Source: Sphacelaria rigidula | Lineage: Eukaryota > Phaeophyceae > Sphacelariales | Direction of reading: 5' to 3' | Length of the DNA stretch: 22,726 bases | Assembly (NCBI GenBank): GCA_964200075.2 | Contig: CAXNAA020000315.1 | Coordinates: 1-22,726, forward strand | In this document: piece after piece, positions 9,766-18,699 of the stretch | Numbering within the stretch: position 1 is the first letter of the stretch | How the letters are laid out: every line of letters begins with the position of its first letter | The notes under the pieces: generated by a model | The model's database searches: none | Told to the model about the DNA's origin: nothing | Seen by the model: only the letters and a program-made list of their open reading frames with translations | Made by a program: the position numbers and the translations under genes

Positions 9766-10299
9766 TTAGATTGGCGGTCTTGACGCAGCAGCCTCTCGCT
9801 TGTGGCGACGGTCCGACTCCCGTTTGTCCACGCGTCGCCACGTGTCCTCAAACTCTTCCGTTCCTATTTTGACTCCAATAGGTCACTTGGTCATGTTCTT
9901 TGCTGTAGTGACCCAATCGTATGCATCGTTAACCTCTGCACCGTATACGAACCATTTCCGTCGTGCTCCCTTGTACGGAACAGCCCCTAGTGCACGTAGG
10001 TTCTCCTGGAGGTTCTCCTCCCATCGCTTGGGGGGGCGACCGGCCTCCTTGGGCCCTCGTGTGGTTAACCGTCCGTTCATGATGGGTTTCGGAAGGCGTG
10101 TTTTTCTGTGCCGGACAAGGCTTCCCGCGAACCAGAGTAGTAGTTGACGTTTGCGGATAGTCGTCTCGATGCGTTCGCAGTTGGTCATCTCGAGCACCGA
10201 AAGTCGACACTGGGAGCTCGACCTCTCAAACAAGCGTCCGACTGGGTGGCAAGCAATACAAATGCCGCGGCGCTGTGGATGGTAAACAAGCAGAATTCG
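9766..10299 (-). mobile_element. LINE-type retrotransposon remnant: reverse transcriptase C-terminus, 5'-truncated, one internal stop
   Basis: Read on the minus strand, the frame from 10299 down to TAA 9766-9768 matches the C-terminal region that follows the reverse-transcriptase domain in non-LTR elements. Seen are CRLSVLEMTNCERIETTIRK, a QLLLWFAGSLVRHRKTRLPK segment, the GRPPKRWEENLQENLRALGA motif and a YDWVTTAKNMTK segment. The first part ends at TGA 9883-9885, where family members usually have Trp, and the same frame then stays open for another 38 codons with a charged, Arg-rich end. An in-frame TGA at 10300-10302 closes it upstream, and no catalytic YxDD motif is present. It is therefore a dead 5'-truncated copy. 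Family assignment is from motif memory; the exact clade is unknown. Confidence 0.75.
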
Positions 10300-10740
10300 T
10301 CATTTTATTGACCCCCCTCCCCCCGGAAATACAGCCTGGTCCGGCGAGAACCCGGCGTGCTCCGTCCCGGCTTTGTAGGGGCGGACCCCCGTTGGGGTTG
10401 GCGTCGGTTGGCGATGACGCTGTGCAACACGGCACTCACTGCGTAAGCTAGGCAACCAGGTTACCGTTTTTTGTGCGCGCTTGCGTTCTTTTTTGTGGTC
10501 ACCAAGATGGTAGTCGAGCTAGATCATGTTGTGCGACGTCGGAGACCATCAACTCCGCACAACGGGGATGATCGTATTACGTAGTGTTTAAATGGTGAGA
10601 CATCCATGAGGCAGGGTATAAGCCGTGGCTGTCTTTGGAAGTGGCGATGTCAGAAAATGAAGCAACTCATCGCAGGCTGTCATTCGAATGCAAGATAATC
10701 AGCAGAAATCTTAGCAGGATGCGGCTCACCCTTCATGCCA
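10300..10740. other. Intergenic region
   Basis: The first part (to about 10440) is G/C-rich on both strands and may be more of the decayed retroelement, but I see no recognisable motif there. The remainder shows nothing I can support. Confidence 0.35.
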
Positions 10741-10744
10741 CTCG

Positions 10745-10815
10745 CCGAACAGACCACGCTCTTAAATCGTCACAAAACTTAGTCGTGGGGGTTTGATCCC
10801 CGTCACTTTCACTCC
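10745..10815 (+). other. tRNA-like 3' half (T-arm / B-box-like)
   Basis: GGGGGTTTGATCCCC at 10787-10801 looks like a T-arm whose GGTTTGATCCC core matches 9 of 11 positions of the Pol III B box. No convincing D-arm lies upstream, so this is not an intact tRNA. TCTTAAATCGTCACA at 10760-10774 recurs with one mismatch at 11146-11160, next to an A-box-like sequence. Best read as a fragment of a tRNA-derived SINE or a tRNA relic. Confidence 0.35.
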
Positions 10816-11035
10816 GAGAAGGGCGACTCCCCTTGCCAGCGCTCTATCGACTGCAGCTCCTCTAGTGTTGTCACTCCTCATCGTACCCTTTAGTTACTCG
10901 TCTCCCCGACTCATTTCCAGAGTGTGTGCACTGGGGTCCTTCGCAGTACACTCCAAACATAGCCACCAGGCTATACCCCATCCTTTTTCTTTTGGGCCAA
11001 TTTTTTATCATAGGTTTTCTCTCCTCTTTTTTCTT

Positions 11036-11108
11036 AAAAAAATATGCGTCCGACGGGAATCGAATCAGCGACTAGCTTTTGCGACGTTGATCAACTAGAC
11101 TACTGACC
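11036..11108 (-). other. Degenerate tRNA-like sequence with Pol III A and B boxes
   Basis: On the minus strand, TAGTCTAGTTGATC (A-box-like, D-arm) is followed by GATTCGATTCCC (B-box-like) and then GTCGGACGCA, which resembles a tRNA 3' acceptor strand. A run of seven Ts comes shortly after. The 5' acceptor strand pairs with the 3' strand at only about 4 of 7 positions, the T-stem is poorly paired and the body is about 64 nt, so it does not fold as a functional tRNA. A SINE head or tRNA pseudogene is likely. Confidence 0.45.
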
Positions 11109-11126
11109 AGTCAACGCTAACTAGTC

Positions 11127-11160
11127 AGTGGTGTAGTTGGTTGTGTCTTAAACCGTCACA
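11127..11160 (+). other. A-box-like tRNA 5'-half fragment
   Basis: TGGTGTAGTTGG at 11129-11140 fits the Pol III A-box consensus closely. It is followed by TCTTAAACCGTCACA, shared with the fragment near 10760. No T-arm follows at tRNA distance. Confidence 0.35.
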
Positions 11161-12925
11161 GAGTAAAAATATGTTTTTTTTTCTCTCAAGGTCAACAACC
11201 AAACACTGCGGAATTCAGCCGACAGCGACTTTAGTGTGGAACATATTGAGGCGAGGGCGCAACAGCAGAGGCGGTAAAACACGACGAGGAGGCCTTTCAG
11301 AAGGCTTAGAACTTTCCAGCATCAAGATCCAGTGATGATGGCGAGGGTGATTGATTAAGGATACAGTAGTACAGTAGTAGGCAACTTTCTTTATTTCGAC
11401 GTGCTTGTGCTTTTGCCCCCGGGAAAGGGGCGAAACATACGATCATTTTCGGGCCGACTGATTTTCCTTCGGCCGTGTGGAGTAATTAAAAAAGCGACAC
11501 AGCGACATCTGTTGAAAAAAAGCTGATTTTAACTGAACACACGCATCGGAACTTAGAGGACTAGCAGTATTCCTTTTTACTTCCTCTTTTTGGCATTGTA
11601 AGTCAACTTAAATACTTCGTACTTCTTTTGTATTTTTTTATTTTGTATCGCTTGTGTGTGATTTTTTCTGGGTCGGATTTTATTTCATGATTATTTTCTG
11701 TTACCCGAGCTTGGGGTAGTTGGGCAGTGAGCACGGGAGGCGTCCGCACCAGATGCCCAATACAGAGTACTGCGCAGATATCGGAACGGTTTTTCATGTG
11801 AAGACAGCAACAAACAACAACAAATAACAATGAAAACATGACAAAGAAAGCATGACAAAAATCGAAACAGTGTCGGACGCACGGCTAAAAGGGTTCGTAC
11901 AAACTTGACTACACACGGTCGTGGACTATCTATACTGGTTACAATACTAAAATCAAGTAATTCGTCGATTCTGGACCAACTCGAAGCAGGTTCTCCCACC
12001 CCTCCGTTCCACCCCTCCCGCCTCCCCATTGGATTTCGACACCCTGGCGGGTTCTGCTCCTTCATACTTTGTGTTCACTACTCCTTCAAGTCTAGCCCGA
12101 AACAGTCCTTCTTACTAGCGAGCCGCGACACACGCACTACTGCTGCTGGTGAAATAGGCATCAGGAGATACCAGACAACAACACAGAAGGTGGAAGGCAC
12201 TGACTATTCAGCCCTCTCGAGGAGAGCCACCAGTATCAACGTTCCGCGATCCGTCCAGCGCGAGTGAAGTCCAAAGCTTGGATATCGCAGCACACATCGT
12301 CTTCACCTGCGGAGCTACCGTTTCTATTAAAATTCACAGGTGAGGACCGAAGCAGTCTACAAGTACCGCAAACAAACATGCGCACAGCACATGCTCAGCG
12401 AAGCCAGCCCAACGAGGTATATCCTCTAACACTGTTGAAATATTGTCATAACCTGATGTTACCCCGCTTTTTTCAGAAAGGCGTTTTTATCGAGATTGGG
12501 TGGGCATCGCGTTTGGGAGGTAGGCGCACTGAGCACTAAGGGTTGGAGCTGCTGGCTGAGCCGGACACGGGTAAGTGGAGCTTGATGTAGACTATGCACA
12601 TGCAACATAACACCAGCGATTTTCTTCAACTATATTGCTCTTATGAAGCGATTTCAGGGCCAGCAAGAAGGCAGCTGTGTTTTTTTTCTTGGGGCAAAAC
12701 GGTTTGTGCGGCGAGCAGTAATCGTGTGTGTGGGCTGTACAAAGAGGAGGCTGCTGCCGTGCTCCTGCTGCTGCTGGAGGGCTTGGATACAGGGAGCATG
12801 AGCCATGTGGCTAGTATAGTACTATTTTAATTCCCCTCTTGTCGTGGCCCTTGCGAATGAACCGCTTCTGATGCTTGGGTAAACTGATCACGGCGCGAGG
12901 CCGACATCTGCTGTACTGTGTCGTC
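11161..12925. other. Intergenic region
   Basis: A/T-rich stretches occur at about 11560-11700. Near 12750-12780 there is a short CTG-rich microsatellite-like patch. I see no family-recognisable coding segment and no RNA gene. Confidence 0.35.
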
Positions 12926-12980
12926 TTGTGTGCTTGGTACCGCCCAGACAGCAAAATGATACAAGTCACTCAGGACAAAT

Positions 12981-13034
12981 CAGTACAGTACAGTACAGTG
13001 CAGTGCGGGTACTGAGGGACTCGTACTGTACTGT
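12981..13034. repeat. CAGTA pentamer array with inverted partner (hairpin) upstream of the S7 gene
   Basis: Five tandem CAGTR units at 12981-13005 are followed at 13023-13034 by GTACTGTACTGT. That is the exact reverse complement of ACAGTACAGTAC at 12985-12996. The result is a perfect 12-bp stem with a 26-base loop, about 270-320 bases before the S7 ATG. It lies in the promoter or the 5' leader. Confidence 0.8.
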
Positions 13035-13302
13035 TCGTCAAGCTGGAGGCCTTGGCCAGGAGAGCGAGAGGCCTTCAGCCGCTTGGGTAGCAAACGTGCC
13101 CATTGACATCAAGTTGAAAATGCAGCAATTCCCAGAAGCCAACCTGATCGTTGTCCAGCTTTGTCGGTCTATGCTCGATACCCTGCTCACTATCGTGGGT
13201 TACAGGAACAAGAACCACGCCTTGATCGTTATTCGGTACCACCTGTACTTGTTGTCGCATCGTGGGGGTGGGCACGTTGCGACCCGTTTCGGCAGGTTGA
13301 CC
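13035..13302 (+). promoter_or_regulatory. Promoter-proximal / 5' leader region of the S7 gene
   Basis: No TATA box is evident. The stretch is open in the frame of the S7 start but bears no resemblance to S7 or to any family I know, so it is treated as untranslated. The start context is TTGACCATGTTC. Confidence 0.4.
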
Positions 13303-13395
13303 ATGTTCACGGGAGCGACGAAGATTGTAAAGCCCGAGGGCCAGGAGCCTGATGAATTCGAGCAGACTGTGGCGCAGGAGCTTTTCAACCTCGAG
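13303..13395 (+). CDS. RPS7: RPS7 exon 1
   Basis: Residues 1-31, beginning [19 protein letters not shown] and ending FNLE. The donor is CTCGAG|GTGTGT, phase 0. The ATG is chosen because family proteins start a few residues before the conserved KIVKP. Confidence 0.95.
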
Positions 13396-16300
13396 GTGTG
13401 TTTGACGCTCTCATCTGCGCCGTACTGACTGTGCTGCAGAGTAACCCTATATCGCAACCCATGGCAAAAAGTGTTTGCGCCGTTGAAACCATGATATGTT
13501 GATTGTAGTCAAGAGCACTAAGTATCGTCAGCTGTGTTGCGTGTAGTCAAGAGCGCCAAGTATCGTCAGCTGAGTTCCTGGATCGACCTGCCGCCTTTCA
13601 GACCTGAATGTTGTAATATACGTTATAAAAACGCCACATATTGACTTGACGCACTGATACCGCTTGCCTAATGACAGCCTTGTTCTACTGGGTGAATTCT
13701 CCCAAAAGAGGGGGCATTCTCAGAGTTACATTTTCGAGCAGCAGACCGCATGGAAGACATGGTACTTGAAAATATCCTACCCTCCGTACAAGACAAAAGT
13801 GTGCAGCACTTTTACATGGTTGTCGTGTTTGGCTTGTGTCCGATGGAGAGGAGATTTGATGCTCGCGTCTTTTGGTAGTCATCGGAATCAGTCTGCGCCA
13901 CTTTCATGCTTGTTTCCCTGACGAAAATGGGTGAAGACGAGCATCTCAGAGTGTGCCGGTCGCCCCATGGCTCAGTTCGTCAGCTCGAAACTTTCAGGCG
14001 GTTGGGATGTTGATTCAAATCTCCGTGAATTCACACGATCTCCTCGTGATTTTTTTAGTGCGTCCCCAACAGGGGATCGCCACTGTGTTGTGGCTACACG
14101 AAAAGTTGACTTCACGACCAAGGAGAGGAAGGAACTTCTGAACCCTTGTCGCGACAGGGAGTGCAGGCGCCACAAGAGGACGGTGTACTATTGGAAAAAA
14201 AAAACTGTGTTGACCTTCCTTCTGTGACCCCAGTTGATGCCCCCACATAACGGAAAGGTGTAGACTGGCGTCCACAATGGATGGGATGACAACACAACAC
14301 AAAGGGTTGCTAGTTTGCCTTTGATCCAGATGATACGTAAAAAATTGCGCCAAATCAAGGGATGACACATCTCCATTGAGTAATCAAATCCAAACATTTT
14401 TCTTTACGGCCAGATTGAGGGGCCGAAGACGGGGGGAGGGGGTCGGCTGCTCTATAAATAACTTATTAGGCTGCAAAATGTTGTCAGACCTGTCAATTAA
14501 ATTTTGGGTAAAGTGTTGGAACTGTTTTGCTGGGCTCGCAGTGAGGGTGTTGACACCGTTTTCAAGATCTTTCCGAGTTGACCGCGAGTCGAAAGGATGT
14601 GACTGATATTGTACTTGAAGGGTACGAAGAACAGAGCGAGTGATGGAATATGATTCTCCATTTTTTTTTTTGGAAATACTCTGATCAGAAAATGTCCCAC
14701 CTCAGGATCGCCGCATCCAATGGGGGTAATATAGGACATATAATGAGATAGTTCAATATCATCAGTTGTCTACATTGTACATGAGCACTGCAACGGAGCA
14801 GCCTGCGGAACCTTGTAACACTACTGTGATGTCATTCACCAAAATATGAAATATTATCGCCTTAAATATGGGCTTCAGCGTGTTTGTGTGTGATTCCTGG
14901 AGTGGCAGATCGGTCACCCAGGGAAGACGAGGCACCTTGCAGGCGTCGCTCTCTCTTACTGTGTTGGTATCCATAATTTTTAACGTCATGATCCCATCTC
15001 AGTCGTCTGATCGCCCAGGGGTACCCCGTCATTTGGGCGGGCATCATATTGATTTGAAGAACATTGATGCTCCGGTGTCCGTCTTTGAATCAGTAGAGGC
15101 TTTGAAGTAGTTTTCACAAATATTTTTATTGCTGATGTTGATACGCAGTTGGTATCCTTTTGCTTTGGAGTTCTATCGAGAGATACCTTGGCTACCCATG
15201 ACTGGGATATTTCAGAGCACTGTAGTGAAAAGCGAAGACCGCACAACAGTCTGTACAAAGCGGCGAGATGATCGAGATGCAAGCTATTGCGGGTTCATCG
15301 AGAGCGAGTGCGGTGGTCGTAATTCTTGTCCACCTCTCATGACGTGTCAACGGAACTGTCGCCGTATAGAACTTATCTCGGTGGAGGAGCATGATGACAG
15401 AAAAAAATACTTCAGCACTGCGCAGTAGGACACCTGCAGTTGATTGTGTACAAATCGTTGCCAAAGGAACAAGTCGTGAATGGTTCCGACATGGCCTTGA
15501 TTTCTACGGCTTCACGTCCCAGATGTTGTCCCGCGTCGAACCTGGCATTGATCACTCCCGCCCCAAGATGAGCTTCCCTGAAGAGATATCCATGAAGCAG
15601 ATGGCGCGGTGTCCAATAGTTCGTTCTCACGGTGTTCGAGGTGTAAGCCCCAAATCTGTCATGTCCAATCTCGCAGACCTGGCGCTCTTCGGACTCGTCC
15701 TTTGTTCACTATTCCGGAACGTCAGACGAACTTGTTGGCACTAGTGTTTGGCCTGCCGTCACCTCAAGCAGTGTCGTAATGGAGTGCACACGCCAGTACA
15801 AGCAACCAGTAGCAACGTGGCGCATGTAGTGGTGCTCTGCTCGCGATATCACCTACTGGGTGCCGAAATTCGAGAGGCTCTGAGATGAGGACAGGCGTTG
15901 TTGCCACATGACATCCACGAAATGGGTCACAAAATATTTCGTGGCTTCGATACTGTCCACTGCAAACAACGAGCCACCTACACTTGTCCCTCGTGTGTTT
16001 TGCCGTTGTTTTTTATCTGCGCAGATGTCCGCCGCGGACATCAAGTCGGATATCCGTGATCTGTACATCACGGGCGCAAAGCAGGTCAGTTCGTTCGGGT
16101 ATCGTGTTTGATTCGAGTTTGATTTTCCAGTCTACAACCGGTAGGGATCGCGTACATGCCTCATCTTCATCACTCATTGTCTTCAATTATTTTATGGGTG
16201 GGACAAGAACTTTCCTCTAGCTTCATTGATCGTACCGGACGAAAAAATCCTCGGGCGTTGTTTTCAGCGTTGCACCGCACCTCAGGCACGTGGAATGGCA

Positions 16301-18699
16301 CAGTGTCGCGTCGAAACATTTTTGACCCGTGGTGGACTTGATGCTTTTTCCCAAACATTATCAGACCTGAATAATCGTGGATTTGGTGATGGAACCCGCG
16401 GTAATTCATCCGACCGTAAGGTCATGACATATATCCATAGATGGTGCACTTGTTTCTTTCCCGATTGTCCGATATTAAAATGTATATGAACGATGAAGAA
16501 TTTACTCGTCCGTGACCCGCAGACGGTACAGTTGGATATATATATATACAAATTATATACACAGGCAGTGCACTTGTTTCTGTTCCGACTGTGTCCAATA
16601 CTAAAATATATATGAAAACAATCCCAACTGCACCGTCTGTGCGTCACAGATGATGACGAATATCCCAGCGAGTGCACTATCTATGTATATATCTCATAAC
16701 CTTTGATTCGACCCTTGGATTATTCTTCGATACCCAAAAAACCCGCCACTTACCGGTATTTCCATGATAAGGCAGACGACATGTCTGATGAAGTCAAGCG
16801 TACACATCTGCTAATGTCCTGAGAAGAGTCGCCCATCTCTTTCATGGGAGAAAGCAGACGTTACTAGACCTCCGACGTGTCCACGTGTCCTAGCGTTTGA
16901 ATAATTTTTGTCCAGATACCTGCGTCAGATCGTTCGATGCCTAACACCTCTCCCACAATGATACCTCTGGCAAGCAGGTGGACGTGGGTGGTGGGAAAAA
17001 GGCCATCATCATCTTCGTACCGTACCGTCTCTTGAGGTCTTACCACAAAATCCAGCAGCGCTTGGTACGCGAATTGGAGAAGAAGTTCAGGTACGGAGGG
17101 CTGTACCCACTTGAGGATTACCGCTGTATTGATGAACACTGAATACGCGAGACTCGAGGTGACGCACTGTAGAAGCACTGGTAGGCTTCAGTACGCACAC
17201 GGCGTGCCGAATAGTGGGCTTGCACGCGAGGCGTTGTTTAGCGGGAGTGACGACAGAACACTCCTCCATGGGCTGAACGGGGTGCTGTTCGAGCCAAACA
17301 CCCCGTTTTCAACCGTCGGCCGTCCAACGTGTTGGTTTATTGCAGGTGGTCCTGTTCATCTTAGTGATAGGAAATGCAGAAATTTTCGACAACCCAAGCA
17401 TGCATCACCGTCTCTTACTTTCCTCACTTCACACATTTCTCTCTGCACTCCTATTGAGATTTGCAGCGGTCGCCACGTGGTGATCATCGCGACCCGCACC
17501 ATCCTCGGGAAGAGCTACGCCCGCTCCACCAAGACGCAGGGAATCCGGCCCCGTTCCCGTACCCTCACCTCCGTACAGGACTCCATGCTTGAGGTGACGG
17601 CCACTTGTATTTTATCCTGGGAACAAATATCACATGAGTTTTACCCGCACATTTGCTTCGAAGTAAATTTAGCGCCGTTTTTTTTTTCTCATTCTCTGGC
17701 TTCGAACTATTTGAGCTCGGATGTGTTCGTACTTGGAAAAACCTGGAATAATGCGCGATGTTCATACGAAAGTTCATGGCATTTTTTTCGCGATATTTGC
17801 GTCGAAAATGAGGTTGCCCCCCTTGGATCGACACTGCTTGACTTCGAAGAACGCGTGGGTTACATTAACTTGCCTCAGCCACTTGTCTGCATGAGTCTCC
17901 AAAATGAAGAATGGAAACATTGTCATTCATGACCTTGTCTTGTATCCACACCAAATATCGTCCTTGGATTTTCTTCGTGAAAGTCAAGGAAGGTGTTTCC
18001 AATCACTGTTGAACTCAGCAGTAACGATGAACAACAAGGACTGACTTGATGATATTTTGCTTCGTCCGCGTGTGGCATGGCAGGACCTGGTGTTCCCGAC
18101 GGAAATCGTTGGCAAGCGCACACGATGCAAGATCGACGGGTCAAAGCTCCTCAAGGTCCAGCTTGACCCCAAGGACCAGGTAAGAAACATTTTTGACGCT
18201 TGTTACAGCAGACGTCCGCTGAATCGTGAGCCATTTACACATATTTCGAAACCTCTTGATCCTTCTCCGACGAAGTCGTCCACTCGTCTGTGGAATCAGC
18301 ATGTTTTTCTCCAAAGATACCGTGAGGGAAGCCTACAATGAGACTCCACCTGTGCGCTTGTCCTAGTGTGGTCTCCGCGTACATGGAACTACGAGTTGTC
18401 GATTGAGGCCTCAGCCAAGAGTTTTCCCGTCTGTCAACAGCGGAAATACTCGATTCAAAGTATGACACCCTTGGTCGACGAACATGCGTATTTCATACTG
18501 ATTTCACATGCTCTACGGGGTCGGTAATTGAGTGAAATTCACCCTCAAGTTATGCACCTCTTGAACTGCCCCGTTTTGTCGTTGTATACGAACGAATCAA
18601 CAGGTGAACGTGGAGACCAAGCTTGACACGTTCTCGTCGGTGTACAAGAAGATCACCAACAAGGACGTGGTTTTTGAGTTTCCAGTGCAGGAGCCGTAG
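13303..18699 (+). CDS. RPS7: 40S ribosomal protein S7 (eS7), six exons (gene span)
   Basis: Cytosolic small-subunit ribosomal protein eS7, a eukaryote-specific protein needed for 40S assembly. Exons are 13303-13395, 16025-16084, 16978-17090, 17467-17593, 18084-18179 and 18604-18699. The spliced length is 585 nt: 194 residues plus TAG, the usual length of the family. The match is end to end: [20 protein letters not shown] at the N-terminus, then [71 protein letters not shown] and the end [19 protein letters not shown]. All introns are GT-AG with phases 0,0,2,0,0. The gene looks intact. The C-terminus ends VQEP rather than the PEFQL-type end of animals. It is an independent transcription unit; the identity is secure. 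Confidence 0.97.
13396..16024 (+). other. RPS7 intron 1
   Basis: A 2,629-base intron, the longest in the window, with a 38-bp tandem duplication near its 5' end. Ribosomal-protein introns often host snoRNAs, but I found no paired C/D boxes at usual spacing. Open frames inside it carry no recognisable domain. Confidence 0.85.
13505..13572 (+). repeat. 38-bp tandem duplication in RPS7 intron 1
   Basis: A 30-base unit beginning GTAGTCAAGAGC and ending AAGTATCGTCAGCTG occurs at 13505-13534 and again at 13543-13572, period 38, with two mismatches. It starts about 110 bases after the intron 1 donor. Confidence 0.9.
16025..16084 (+). CDS. RPS7: RPS7 exon 2
   Basis: A 60-base microexon for residues 32-51 ([20 protein letters not shown]). 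The acceptor is TTTATCTGCGCAG| and the donor AAGCAG|GTCAGT, phase 0-0. It aligns with the family's LKxxLRELxIxxAKE segment. Confidence 0.95.
16085..16977 (+). other. RPS7 intron 2
   Basis: An 893-base intron that contains the composite repeat at 16444-16657. Elsewhere it shows nothing I can support; a CTGATGA near 16787 has a CTGA only about 35 bases later, too close for a C/D snoRNA. Confidence 0.85.
16444..16657. repeat. Composite repeat: two direct blocks interleaved with two inverted arms (possible MITE-like element)
   Basis: Block A (16444-16490) recurs as A' (16568-16616), 124 bases later, sharing GTGCACTTGTTTCT and the ATTAAAATGTATATGAA-type end. Between them an arm at 16505-16537 contains CGCAGACGGTACAGTTGGAT. 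Its near-perfect reverse complement follows A' at 16621-16657. The order is A, arm, AT-rich spacer, A', inverted arm. The inverted arms could fold into a stem of about 33 bp around an AT-rich loop. Confidence 0.8.
16978..17090 (+). CDS. RPS7: RPS7 exon 3
   Basis: Residues 52-88 plus two bases of the Ser-89 codon: [19 protein letters not shown] and the helix [13 protein letters not shown]. The acceptor is GCAAGCAG|GTG and the donor TTCAG|GTACGG, phase 2. Confidence 0.96.
17091..17466 (+). other. RPS7 intron 3
   Basis: A 376-base intron ending TTGAGATTTGCAG. No repeat or RNA is evident. Confidence 0.85.
17467..17593 (+). CDS. RPS7: RPS7 exon 4
   Basis: The first base completes Ser-89; residues 90-131 follow, with [16 protein letters not shown] and [15 protein letters not shown], the most conserved S7 signature region. 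The donor is CTTGAG|GTGACG, phase 0. Confidence 0.97.
17594..18083 (+). other. RPS7 intron 4
   Basis: A 490-base intron with a run of ten Ts near 17681. The open frame that continues from exon 4 through it is chance read-through. Confidence 0.85.
18084..18179 (+). CDS. RPS7: RPS7 exon 5
   Basis: Residues 132-163, [19 protein letters not shown] followed by [13 protein letters not shown]. The acceptor is CATGGCAG| and the donor CCAG|GTAAGA, phase 0-0. Confidence 0.97.
18180..18603 (+). other. RPS7 intron 5
   Basis: A 424-base intron ending CGAATCAACAG. I see no repeat or RNA in it. Confidence 0.85.
18604..18699 (+). CDS. RPS7: RPS7 exon 6 (last)
   Basis: Residues 164-194, [19 protein letters not shown] and [12 protein letters not shown], then TAG at 18697-18699. 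The acceptor is AATCAACAG|, phase 0. Confidence 0.97.
   Translation: MNVETKLDTFSSVYKKITNKDVVFEFPVQEP

Noticed and set aside
9158-9769. 203-codon plus-strand open frame
   Set aside because: It spans the pyrimidine and purine tracts, so its composition is low-complexity, and its end runs antisense to the LINE remnant.
12928-13302. N-terminal extension of RPS7 from the longer open frame
   Set aside because: The S7 family starts a few residues before KIVKP. The upstream reading has no similarity to any S7 and crosses the CAGTA repeats.
16640-16830. C/D snoRNA in RPS7 intron 2 (ATGATGA near 16649, CTGATGA near 16787, CTGA near 16822)
   Set aside because: C-like and D-like boxes are spaced either too far apart or only about 35 bases apart, and no terminal stem was found. 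The other RPS7 introns gave no better candidate.
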